NCBI RefSeq assembly: GCF_014696065.1
Contig: NZ_JACJPL010000027.1
Location: forward strand, 186,001-250,000
From: Leptolyngbya sp. FACHB-261
GTDB taxonomy: Bacteria; Cyanobacteriota; Cyanobacteriia; FACHB-261
Length of the DNA: 64,000 nt
Direction of reading: 5' to 3'
A program made the position numbers and the translations under genes. The first letter of the stretch is position 1; each line of letters opens with the position of its first letter. Below the pieces are notes generated by a model. It saw nothing but the letters and a program-made list of their open reading frames with translations, was not told where the DNA came from and did not search any database. Positions 18,108 to 26,503 of the stretch are shown here, piece after piece.

Positions 18108-19052
18108 CTAAGAAACGCCGCCGAAGCCAATCCGTAAGGCCCAAAAGCCGCCCAGGACCGCCAGGGCTAGCCAATCCCATAGGCGGAGTTGCAGCCGACT
18201 CCAAATCACCCGGTGCTCGTTAGGGCTAGTAAAGCCCCGGACCTGCATAGCACTGGCGATCTGCTCAGCCCGCAGCAACAAATTCTCCAGCAGTCGCTCA
18301 GCTACGGTTAACCAGAGATTGAGCGCGCGGCGAACTCCCAGCTTTTTCCAGTTAATCGCTCGGGTCCGCACGGCTCGGAACAGATTTTGCACCTCTTCGA
18401 GGACCAAAGGAACAAAGCGCAGAGACAGCGTCAGTGCCAGTGAAATCTCCGTAACCGGTAGGCCGAAGCTGCGCAGTGGCCGCATCAAGCTTTCTAGACC
18501 ATTGGTAATTTCTTCTGGCGCAGTGGTCAGCAGGAATAGAGTTGTGGCGTAGATCAGGGTGAAGAGCAGCGTACTCACTCGCAAGCCCAGTTGTAGCGAC
18601 CGCCGAGTGACATGGAGCGGCCCAATATCCACCAGTTTGTAGTGGTAGTCAGTGGGTTGGGGCAGTTCACCCGGTGGACGTAGCAAATTGAAAAAGAGTG
18701 GGCTTTCTGTCTCCTGCCCACTGGCAGACGTGGTTGAGACTAAGCCCTCACGCCGAGGTTGATGGCTAGCTCTAATGCCATCAGGAGCCGCAGAGGTCAC
18801 AACCAGGACAAACAGCGCTAGGATCATCAACCAACCCATCTGTTGCCGCCATACCCGCAAGGGCACTCGCACGGCAATAGTTAGGAGGATAAGGCCAGCG
18901 ACCATCGCCAGTCGCCAGGCATTACTCGCCAAAATGGGAGCTGCCAGAAAACTGAGCAGCCATGCCATTTTGATCCGGGGATCTAAATAATGCAGCCAGG
19001 TGAGTGGCTGCTCTAGATACAGACCGATGGGCAGAGAGCGCAGGATATCCAT
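18108..19052 (-). CDS. CbiQ/EcfT-family transmembrane protein
   Basis: A 314-residue integral membrane protein of the energy-coupling-factor T family. It starts LYLEQPLTWLHYLDPRIKM, a family hallmark, has four to five membrane helices, and ends with coupling helices bearing RAVRTRAIN and ASAMQVRGF, the Arg-Gly-type motifs that contact ECF ATPases. A hydrophilic insert (about residues 95-140) separates the second and third helices. Homologues occur across cyanobacteria and plastids. No S component or EcfA ATPase is adjacent, so its transport partner and substrate are unknown. Convergent with the orphan ABC ATPase. Confidence 0.82.
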   Translation of the reverse strand: MDILRSLPIGLYLEQPLTWLHYLDPRIKMAWLLSFLAAPILASNAWRLAMVAGLILLTIAVRVPLRVWRQQMGWLMILALFVLVVTSAAPDGIRASHQPRREGLVSTTSASGQETESPLFFNLLRPPGELPQPTDYHYKLVDIGPLHVTRRSLQLGLRVSTLLFTLIYATTLFLLTTAPEEITNGLESLMRPLRSFGLPVTEISLALTLSLRFVPLVLEEVQNLFRAVRTRAINWKKLGVRRALNLWLTVAERLLENLLLRAEQIASAMQVRGFTSPNEHRVIWSRLQLRLWDWLALAVLGGFWALRIGFGGVS

Positions 19053-19108
19053 TCGCTCAGCTTACCCTTCTAGGTTGAGAAACGGCGATACAACGTCACC
19101 CCTCATAC

Positions 19109-19804
19109 TTGTCAGGTATTCAGTCTTTGAGCTACTACACCGCCACGACTCAGGCTTTTCCATTGGCTTACCTCAATGAGCTGAGAGGGCAAATTCTGGC
19201 TTGCCCTTACCTAGCTACGAATAATCTCAATCGTGATTTTGTGGGAACACGCGGCTTCTCTGTGGTATTCCAGCGCGCTGGGCTAGATCAGGTTGAGCGC
19301 CGCTTTCCCTTTTTTAGACCTTATTTGCAGCAAGCTTTGCAAACTACCTGTAATGCTTTTTACCTTAACCCTCTGTTGCTAAAGACGGGCTCTCGGGTGG
19401 ACCCCCATATCGACCGCAGTCTGCGCTCTTACTGCAAAATTATTGAGCCGCCCCTCACTGTGAGTGTTCTCTATGTCCAGGTTCCGCCTGATCTGGAGGG
19501 CGGCGAATTGGTGCTGCGCTATGGCAAACGTCAGGTCGGTCAAATTCGGCCGCAGACTAATACCTTGCTTCACTTCCAGGGCGACCTAACTCACTCAGTG
19601 AATGCCGTACACAGTGCTGGCTCTCGACTCAGTTTAGTTTGTGAGCAGTACAGTCTCAGTGACAGTGAGTTGAGCGAAATCCCCAACTTTACGATCGAGT
19701 CTAGGGCAACTGCACCTGACCCGAGACTGGCGAAACCCCTTAAAGCCGCTAGTCCCAGTCATCAGGCCAATCATCAGGCCAGTCGCCAGGCCAAAAGTAG
19801 CTGA
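19109..19804 (+). CDS. 2OG-Fe(II) oxygenase (prolyl-hydroxylase-like)
   Basis: A 231-residue soluble protein with the double-stranded beta-helix iron triad H100-x-D102 (DPHID) and distal H162 (DLTHSV), plus the 2-oxoglutarate-binding Arg173 (SRLSLV). The GGELVLRYGK strand is typical of prolyl 4-hydroxylase-like enzymes. Substrate unknown. The start is TTG with another TTG six codons in. The last 25 residues are a low-complexity tail encoded by three 12-bp repeats (19756-19791), probably dispensable. Confidence 0.78.
   Translation: MSGIQSLSYYTATTQAFPLAYLNELRGQILACPYLATNNLNRDFVGTRGFSVVFQRAGLDQVERRFPFFRPYLQQALQTTCNAFYLNPLLLKTGSRVDPHIDRSLRSYCKIIEPPLTVSVLYVQVPPDLEGGELVLRYGKRQVGQIRPQTNTLLHFQGDLTHSVNAVHSAGSRLSLVCEQYSLSDSELSEIPNFTIESRATAPDPRLAKPLKAASPSHQANHQASRQAKSS
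19756..19791 (+). repeat. 12-bp tandem repeat, three units, in coding sequence
   Basis: cagtcatcaggc, caatcatcaggc and cagtcgccaggc at the 3' end of the oxygenase gene. The period of 12 keeps the frame and gives a Ser/His/Gln/Ala tail. Confidence 0.7.
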
Positions 19805-19967
19805 CACTGACAATCAACATGGCTGACACGGATAGTTAAGACTACCGGTTGACACTGCTAAAGGACCTGGTCAACAGTGAAGGTAGTCTCCGTATATTTT
19901 CGGAGCAGGGGGCGGGCACGGGGACCATCTCTCCCAGGCCGAGGAACTTTCACAGCCCAAGGAACAG

Positions 19968-20252
19968 ATGATGAGAGCAAGCTGGAAATGGCTAGACCAG
20001 ACCTTAAGGAGCTTGGCTGAGAGCATCCAATGGATGCTGACGAACGCCATTGCTCTGCTCAGCCTATTGGTTCTAGCCTTTGGCAGGAGCTTGCTGCTCC
20101 ACCTTGTGCTGAGCGGCTGTGTCTATCTGCTCTGGCATTATCTGCTGGTGCCAAATACTGGTTTCCCAGAACTGGCATTCTGGCAGATTTTCCTTGGGAT
20201 CTTTTTCTTCAGCTTGGGCCTGGAACTGGTACAGACAAAGCTCCGGTCCTGA
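19968..20252 (+). CDS. Small membrane protein of unknown function
   Basis: A 94-residue protein with an amphipathic N-terminal segment and two hydrophobic helices (about residues 27-55 and 66-86). No family recognised. It is convergent with the ABC exporter gene of the polysaccharide locus, which ends about 50 bases away. A tandem ATGATG start and consistent hydrophobic pattern support it moderately. Confidence 0.5.
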   Translation: MMRASWKWLDQTLRSLAESIQWMLTNAIALLSLLVLAFGRSLLLHLVLSGCVYLLWHYLLVPNTGFPELAFWQIFLGIFFFSLGLELVQTKLRS

Positions 20253-20304
20253 GCCTCTAAGTCAAAATTGGCTGAGGCGCTCGCTTGCCCAATCTTGAAA
20301 GACT

Positions 20305-22137
20305 TCAGACGGGCAGCGACTGAAGGTTGTGGTAGGACCAGTAAAGCCCGCGGGTTGCCAGCAGTTGGTCATGTTCGCCCTGTTCCACGATTTGTCCTTT
20401 CTCCAACACCACAATCCGGTCAGCATTACGCACCGTCGATAAACGGTGAGCAATCACAATCACTGTTCGGTTGCAGCGCAGCCGCTCGATCGCCTCTTGA
20501 ACCAGATGCTCTGACTGAGAATCTAGGGCGCTGGTGGCCTCATCCAAAATCAGAATCTCTGGGTCACGGAGCATAGCCCGGGCAATCGAGATGCGCTGAC
20601 GCTGACCGCCAGACAGTTTCACACCCCGATCGCCAACTACAGTATCGTAGCCCTCTGATAATTGACAGATAAAGCCGTGAGCATTAGCGAGACGAGCAGC
20701 CTCAACGACCTTAGCTCTATCTACACCCTTAAGCCCGTAGGCAATATTCTCCAGAATCGAAGCGTTGAAAATATAAGTATCCTGGCTAACAATGCCAATG
20801 CATTGGCGCAAAGAGATTGGATCGTACTGGCGAATATCTTTGCCATCTAGGGTGATAGAACCTTCGGTGACCTCATAAAAACGTGGGATCAAGGCCGCGA
20901 TTGTAGACTTTCCGGCACCTGATCCTCCCACCAGGGCAATCGTTTTGCCTTGGGGAATTTCTAGCGAAATACCATTGAGAACATTGGTTCTACCGTTGTA
21001 AGAAAAACGCACATTGTTGAAGGCAATGCTTTGGCGTAAGCCCCTAAAAGGTTCAGATCCTGACGGCACGGGATACTGAAGCGGTATGCTCAAAGCTTCA
21101 GCAACTTTAGCTAGTGAAGATTGGCTCTCCTGAACCAAGCCTCTAGCGCTGTTGATACGTTTGGTGATTGGAACAATTTTGATCAAAACCAGCATGAAGA
21201 TGAGCAACTCTGACGTACCGAGTAGCCCTTTAGAAATTAATAATGTATAGCTGCCCACTAATATCAGCATGGCAGCCATGAGCGTGACGAGCTCGGTGAG
21301 TGGGTCAATCAGGCTTTGCTTTCTGGCTAAGCCTAAATTGGCCTCCATGTAGTCATCACAAATGTGATTGAACCGCTCTAGTTCAAACTCTTCGGTGCCA
21401 TAGGACTTAACAATGCGGATGCCACCTAGCGAGTCCAGAGCTAGAGCATTGAGGGCACGTTTAGCAACTACCACTGCGTTGCCATCTCTCTTGATCTGCC
21501 GGAGCAAAACCGTAAGCCCTAAAGCAACGCTTGAGATCAAAAGCGCAGTGAGCAAGGTCATGCGCCAGGACACCAGTAGAAGCACACCCAGGTAAGCGAG
21601 CAGGATCATCAAGCTCGACAGGCCTAAGAAAAAGGCTCCTATCAGCTTCTTCGTATCGAGCAGCTCACCATGAAGCGTACTCATGATCTTACCGATCTGA
21701 GCTTCATCGAAAAAGCTCATTGGCGAATAGAGGTAAATTTGATAGATCCGTTTTTTGAGCAGCTCGATTACCGATTCCCGGTAGAAAGCGGTGATGACTT
21801 GCGCAATATAATAAAAGGCGCTTTTAAGAATAAAAACCCCTACCAAAATCAAGGCAAAAAGCCCAACAATCTCACTCTTGGGTTGCTGAACTAGCCAGCT
21901 GTTTAAGCCTTCAGTAAAACGGGTTTGAGGAAAGTAAGACGTATTACCTTCGTTCAGCAGAATCTTTAAAAAAGGAATCATCAGGCCGATGCTAATTGCG
22001 TCTAGTACAGACGCGACAAACATCATGACCAAGCCAAAGTACAAAGACTTACGAGGCACTTGCCAAACAGAGGAGGCTAGCCTTTCAAAGGGTCCTAGTT
22101 TTTTAAAAAATCTGGGGTTGGAAAGGGCTTTGATCAT
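20305..22137 (-). CDS. MsbA/HepA-like ABC exporter (fused permease-ATPase)
   Basis: A 610-residue half-transporter: a six-helix type IV exporter domain (about residues 30-330), then an ATPase domain with Walker A GGSGAGKST, signature LSGGQRQRISIARA, Walker B ILILDEATSALD and an H-loop in VIAHRLST. It would work as a homodimer. Its place at the distal end of the polysaccharide locus suggests export of a lipid-linked glycan. HepA, the heterocyst-envelope polysaccharide exporter of Anabaena, has this size and architecture, but orthology is not shown. Substrate inferred from context only. Confidence 0.88.
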   Translation of the reverse strand: MIKALSNPRFFKKLGPFERLASSVWQVPRKSLYFGLVMMFVASVLDAISIGLMIPFLKILLNEGNTSYFPQTRFTEGLNSWLVQQPKSEIVGLFALILVGVFILKSAFYYIAQVITAFYRESVIELLKKRIYQIYLYSPMSFFDEAQIGKIMSTLHGELLDTKKLIGAFFLGLSSLMILLAYLGVLLLVSWRMTLLTALLISSVALGLTVLLRQIKRDGNAVVVAKRALNALALDSLGGIRIVKSYGTEEFELERFNHICDDYMEANLGLARKQSLIDPLTELVTLMAAMLILVGSYTLLISKGLLGTSELLIFMLVLIKIVPITKRINSARGLVQESQSSLAKVAEALSIPLQYPVPSGSEPFRGLRQSIAFNNVRFSYNGRTNVLNGISLEIPQGKTIALVGGSGAGKSTIAALIPRFYEVTEGSITLDGKDIRQYDPISLRQCIGIVSQDTYIFNASILENIAYGLKGVDRAKVVEAARLANAHGFICQLSEGYDTVVGDRGVKLSGGQRQRISIARAMLRDPEILILDEATSALDSQSEHLVQEAIERLRCNRTVIVIAHRLSTVRNADRIVVLEKGQIVEQGEHDQLLATRGLYWSYHNLQSLPV

Positions 22138-22175
22138 AGAGAATTCCTCACACTGCTTGAAAAGCTGCCTTGGAC

Positions 22176-23405
22176 TTAAACACTCATCAGTTTTTGGTAC
22201 TGGTCAACCAGTTGGTCATTCAGTCGATACAGGTCATAATGCTGCTCTACATAGGCCCGTCCAGCTCGGCCCCTGTCAGGCCATTGTTCTGGGTGTTCGA
22301 TCAACTCGTTCAATCTTGCAGCCAGAGTCTCACTGTCTCGCTCAGGCACCAGGAAGCCAGAGATACTATCTTCAATGAGTTCAGGGATACCCCCATGCCA
22401 AGTACCAATGACGGGTAAGCCCATTGCCATTGCTTCCTTTAAGACATTTACCGGTGCGTCTTGATTACCATCTCTGCTAGTCACACAGGGCGCGATGAAA
22501 ATATGGGCGCTGTCAAGAATCTCAATCAATTCCTGCTGTTGCTTGCGGCCCACTAATTTGACGGCATGGCTAACTTCCAATTGGTCAATTAGTTGCTGTA
22601 ATTCAGGTTTGAGTGGGCCATCGCCAACCACAATATATTCAACATCTCGATTGGTTTGAATCAGTTGAGCAACCGCCCGAATACCATATTCGATGCCCTT
22701 TTTCTCAACTAAGCGACCCGAGGTGACAATGCGAACTCGTCCATCGGCAGGCCAATGACGGGGTGCAAATCGAAAACGGCTACAGTCAATACCTGAACGG
22801 TAAACAGAGATTTTTTGTTCTTCGCAACCTAGTTTGATCAACCGTTGTTTAAAGTAGTCACAGTTGGGCATGAAAAGATCGCCGACTTGAAAGAGCTGGT
22901 CATAAACTCTGTCACCAACCTCCTGAAGATACTTGCTAATGTCATGGCCTCGAAACGCAACCACTAGTTTGCCCTGCTTCCCATTCAGGGCGTGAAATGA
23001 CATGCCTCTAAATCCCAGAGTTCCAAACTGGCAGTGAATAATGTCGTAAGGCTTTTTGTCTAGTAATGCCACAAGTGAATATAGCAGCCCAAATGAGGTG
23101 ACCTGGCTGCCATGCGCGAAGACATTGAGAGTATCTAAAAACCTTAAGGGGGCCCTGTGGAAATGGGTGAGCAGCAATCTCAGTGCCTTGAGCGCACATT
23201 CCGAGCGGTCTAGCGGCCGCCGAATAAAATAGGTGCGCTCCAGAAGGTTGTACTTTTCCACATCGGGATGAATTTTTAATGTGTCACCTGGTTGATTGGC
23301 GTAAATATCAACTTCATGCCCCCGGTCAATCAAGCCTGTAATCTGATTCAGGACGAAGGTTTCCGACAGAACAGGAAATTCACCAACCAGGCAAGCTACT
23401 CTCAT
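22176..23405 (-). CDS. Glycosyltransferase family 4, WcaL/ExpC-like
   Basis: A 409-residue GT-B retaining transferase. The N-terminus MRVACLVGEFPVLSETFVLNQI is the pattern of colanic-acid WcaL-type transferases. The donor-binding half has TSGRLVEKKGIEYGI, GDGPLKPEL, and the acidic motif KEAMAMGLPVIGTWHGGIPELI with the E-x7-E spacing (GxPV). It probably adds one sugar to the repeat unit on a lipid carrier at the cytoplasmic face. It lies 38 bases upstream of the ABC exporter gene on the same strand, so the two are likely cotranscribed. Donor and acceptor unknown. Confidence 0.88.
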   Translation of the reverse strand: MRVACLVGEFPVLSETFVLNQITGLIDRGHEVDIYANQPGDTLKIHPDVEKYNLLERTYFIRRPLDRSECALKALRLLLTHFHRAPLRFLDTLNVFAHGSQVTSFGLLYSLVALLDKKPYDIIHCQFGTLGFRGMSFHALNGKQGKLVVAFRGHDISKYLQEVGDRVYDQLFQVGDLFMPNCDYFKQRLIKLGCEEQKISVYRSGIDCSRFRFAPRHWPADGRVRIVTSGRLVEKKGIEYGIRAVAQLIQTNRDVEYIVVGDGPLKPELQQLIDQLEVSHAVKLVGRKQQQELIEILDSAHIFIAPCVTSRDGNQDAPVNVLKEAMAMGLPVIGTWHGGIPELIEDSISGFLVPERDSETLAARLNELIEHPEQWPDRGRAGRAYVEQHYDLYRLNDQLVDQYQKLMSV

Positions 23406-23636
23406 CGCGATGTCCCTGCGCTACTGTACTTTCGGCTGTGTTGTCATCTCTGAATCTTGAGAACTTAGTAGACTCTTATCATGCCAAATAATTTATTCAT
23501 TATTTTTTGAATAGTATGGTATTTCTCAACACGAGCACGGCTTGCCTGCCTCAGTTTGGCCTCAAGATTCTGCGTGCTCAATCAGGTATCTCAATCTATC
23601 TACTAGGCAGGCAGAGCACCTTAACCCGCTTTGTTT

Positions 23637-24611
23637 CTAGGGCCCTACAGAAAGCCCCGGCATTTGGACAGACCTATCTTTGAAGCGTTGTAGCAAACGG
23701 TTAGTTACTTGTGGCGAGAGCAGGCGCATCAGCGACCATTTCAGCAGCAACTTTTGGGTCTCCCGCTTGAATAACATCTTGGGGTACAGGTGCAACATCT
23801 CACCCAGTCTTTGACCTGCTTGCTGCACTCCTTCGGTCGTAGGGCGGTGAAACAGATACATACGCGCTACATGCTGATAAACATTGGCGAGACTTTGTTT
23901 TTTGAGCGGTTGAAGTTCTATGGGTGCGGCTTGATATGACTTTTCCACAGCTAGCAGGCTGTACTTCTCTCGAAAGTCAAGGTTAGCCGATAGAGAACTA
24001 GAGGACTGACGATACTGAATTTGGTACTGGGGAACTAGAACAAAAGGCCACTGAGCAGCCAAACGTTGCCAGTAATCCCGGTCGTGAGCCAGTTTCAGGG
24101 CAGGATCGAACTCGCCAACTGAGTCAATTGCGGCTTTACGAATCAGCGGAATCGAGCCACAGACAAAGAAATTTCTAAGCAGGAGCTGAGCGTAGACATT
24201 GCCCTCAAAATGAACAGGCTTCTGCGCGTACAAAAACTTGCCATCCTTGTCCACGAATTCTGTCCAGCTATAAGCAACACCTGCTTCTGGATGTTGCTGC
24301 AATGCCCGAAGCTGAGCCTCTAGTTTATCTGGCGTCCAAAGATCATCAGCATCGAGAAAAGCAATAAACTCGCCTTTAGCTTGGACCATGCCTCGATTGC
24401 GGGCAATGGCAGCACCAGCGTTCTCATAAGAGAAAACTTTTAGACGCTCATCTTCAATGGTTTCTAGAACCTTCAATGTGCGATCTCTAGAGCCATCATC
24501 AACAACAATCAATTCAAAATCAGTGAAAGTTTGCTGCTGAACTGAGCGAATCGTTTCTAGAATAGTGCCTTCAGCATTGTAGGCAGGAACAATGACAGAT
24601 ATCACTGGCAT
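23637..24611 (-). CDS. Glycosyltransferase family 2 (A)
   Basis: A 324-residue GT-A inverting transferase with the GT2 start ISVIVPAYNAEGTILETI, nucleotide-binding ELIVVDDGSRD, the DxD-type DADDLW at about residues 91-96, and the acceptor-side HDRDYWQRLA. It closely resembles the GT2 at 32453-33463 along its length, including the C-terminal helical region (PLKKQSLANVYQHVA), so the two are paralogues. A possible minus-strand promoter precedes it (24623-24652). No membrane segment. Confidence 0.87.
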   Translation of the reverse strand: MPVISVIVPAYNAEGTILETIRSVQQQTFTDFELIVVDDGSRDRTLKVLETIEDERLKVFSYENAGAAIARNRGMVQAKGEFIAFLDADDLWTPDKLEAQLRALQQHPEAGVAYSWTEFVDKDGKFLYAQKPVHFEGNVYAQLLLRNFFVCGSIPLIRKAAIDSVGEFDPALKLAHDRDYWQRLAAQWPFVLVPQYQIQYRQSSSSLSANLDFREKYSLLAVEKSYQAAPIELQPLKKQSLANVYQHVARMYLFHRPTTEGVQQAGQRLGEMLHLYPKMLFKRETQKLLLKWSLMRLLSPQVTNRLLQRFKDRSVQMPGLSVGP

Positions 24612-24622
24612 ACTTTGAAACC

Positions 24623-24652
24623 CTGATATGGCAAGAGCAATCTAGCAGTCAA
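24623..24652 (-). promoter_or_regulatory. Possible sigma-70 promoter for GT2 (A)
   Basis: On the minus strand TTGACT (24647-24652) is followed after 18 bases by TATCAG (24623-24628). This is a partial match at fair spacing, close to the start codon at 24611, so any leader would be very short. Confidence 0.28.
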
Positions 24653-25047
24653 GCAATCAGTGCTCGCCGCAGGAAAAGAACTATTCACGCCTAAGCAGGC
24701 CAATGGCTCAATATTCCTAATCGAGTGAGATTTCTTGATCGTTCAGTCAGTTCTGAGCGACTCTACGTTGCTTCGCGCTACGCCACTTGATCAACATCTT
24801 AGAGAGTTTGCGTAGTTACACTAACTTGTTGTTGATGCTTTGCTGAATCTTTGCCGTTTTTACCAATTTTCATGAAGTTCCGGTGAAGATAACAGACCTG
24901 TCTTTAGCTTAAAAGGGTCGATTTACTGGGCTATGGTTGCCTTACTTCAGTCTTTTTTCCCTACAGGATAAGGCTTTTGAGGATTCATCAGCGGTTACTG
25001 AACAAAGATTGAGCAACTGTGCAGATATCAAGCTTCTGTAAAGCTGC

Positions 25048-25065
25048 ATCATTCTTAAGAATGAT
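25048..25065. other. Perfect 18-bp palindrome
   Basis: ATCATTCTTAAGAATGAT, self-complementary with no loop, just past the stop codon of the minus-strand GT4 gene. It lacks a T-tract on the minus strand. It may be a protein-binding site or part of an inefficient terminator. Confidence 0.4.
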
Positions 25066-25074
25066 TGTTGCGGC

Positions 25075-26409
25075 TCAATGTCCTATTGAGCTCTGAGGAA
25101 TTAACTCGGGAAAGGGCATGCCGAAGTCAGGTTTATCGGTCCGTTGACCCAGCACCCATTGATAAACTGCCAGAGTTTGCTTCGCCTTAGCCTGCCAGGT
25201 GAACTGCTCCAAGGCTCGATTTCGGGCATTCTGGCTCATCTGAGCTAGACCACTGGGATCGGACGCCAAGCGATTGAGCAAATCGCGTAAACGGGTTACC
25301 AGTTCTGTTCTTGAACCTAGAGGTAGGGCATAGCCAGTTGATGGGGTAACGAGTTCACCTGGCCCCCCGTAGTTAATCACGATCGGGACTAGCCCTATTG
25401 ACATCGCCTCAAGTACCACCGCGCCGCCAAATTCGCGAATGCTGGGGAAGGCAAAGACATCGGCTTCAGCGAGATAGCCTTGAACGCGAGTGTGCTCCAC
25501 TCGACCTGTGAGTTCAATGCCTTCACTAACCCCTTCCCGTTCGATTAACGCCTTGAGCACAGGGAGTTCAGGCCCATGCCCCAAGATTTTCAGGGTTAAT
25601 CTTCCTGCTCGGACCAACGGAGCCACTGCCTCAATCAGCATGTCAGCGCCTTTGTAAGGAACCAGGCGTCCGACAAAAATAGCTCGCAGAGGCTGAGTAA
25701 CTTGACGACTACGCTGCCGAGAAAAGCGTTGGGGATCAATAGCATTCTCAGGCATGTAAATGCACTTGTCTCGATAGCGAGCGGGCATCTGCTCCCAAGT
25801 AGCCTGTGAGCCAACCATAATCGCCGCCGCATGGCGTCGAGTCACAGTGTAACCAGGCAACAGCCGATACATCCAGCGAATATAGGACAGCCACTCTTTC
25901 TCCTTGCGACGCAAGGCATCAAAGCCTCGAGGCCAGGGGAGGCCACCGTTGAGAGGACCGAGCACGAAGGGTACACCCGCCTGCGCACACTTGCGGGCAA
26001 GCAGGCTAGGGACCGTCGGGCTGACCGGTGTGACCCGATGAACGAGGTCGAACTGACCTGCGCTGATTCGATCTCCGAACTGTTGCCAGACTAAGTGCTC
26101 AAAGTAGTAGTACGACAGAACCGATAGCGCCATCACTGTTGTCCAGCCTCGGCCCGCTCCACCGCGCAGCCAAGATGACGCCTGATTAATCGGCTTGCTG
26201 ATTCGCTTGACATCAATTGCAGTGAAGTCTTTACCCTCCACACAACCGGCTCGGACAAAGCCTTTGCGATTGCGCGAATGGGTGACGATGTAAGCATCAG
26301 TCAGAGCTGCAATTGCTTGGCTATGGGACCAACCAACCAGGGGCACGCTGCCCCATTCAGGGTTAGCCAGTTCAGCAATCAGCAGGACACGGGGACGGGC
26401 TAGAGGCAT
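25075..26409 (-). CDS. Glycosyltransferase family 4
   Basis: A 444-residue GT-B transferase. The N-domain has the PEWGSVPLVGWSHSQAI region and GPLNGGLPWPRG; the C-domain has AIFVGRLVPYKGADMLIEAV, KILGHGPELPVL, and the donor motif REFGGAVVLEAMSIGLVPIVINYGGPGELV. A conserved Phe-Gly-Gly before Glu is typical of GT4 members acting on surface polysaccharides. No membrane span. It is downstream of the GH74-like gene on the same strand; substrate unknown. Confidence 0.87.
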   Translation of the reverse strand: MPLARPRVLLIAELANPEWGSVPLVGWSHSQAIAALTDAYIVTHSRNRKGFVRAGCVEGKDFTAIDVKRISKPINQASSWLRGGAGRGWTTVMALSVLSYYYFEHLVWQQFGDRISAGQFDLVHRVTPVSPTVPSLLARKCAQAGVPFVLGPLNGGLPWPRGFDALRRKEKEWLSYIRWMYRLLPGYTVTRRHAAAIMVGSQATWEQMPARYRDKCIYMPENAIDPQRFSRQRSRQVTQPLRAIFVGRLVPYKGADMLIEAVAPLVRAGRLTLKILGHGPELPVLKALIEREGVSEGIELTGRVEHTRVQGYLAEADVFAFPSIREFGGAVVLEAMSIGLVPIVINYGGPGELVTPSTGYALPLGSRTELVTRLRDLLNRLASDPSGLAQMSQNARNRALEQFTWQAKAKQTLAVYQWVLGQRTDKPDFGMPFPELIPQSSIGH

Positions 26410-26503
26410 TAGTTTCTCCTAAGGGCAGCCAGTGAACAAGTCAGCAAGTCAACAATGAGCGGGTCAAAAATATTTCGATGGGTTTGTTTTAAACCGTGTC
26501 CGA

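Larger units (their letters stand above)
24612..25074. other. 463-bp intergenic region in the polysaccharide locus
   Basis: It holds the possible promoter above and a perfect 18-bp palindrome at 25048-25065. No open frame of note. Its length, against the short gaps elsewhere in the locus, suggests a transcript boundary here. Confidence 0.5.
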
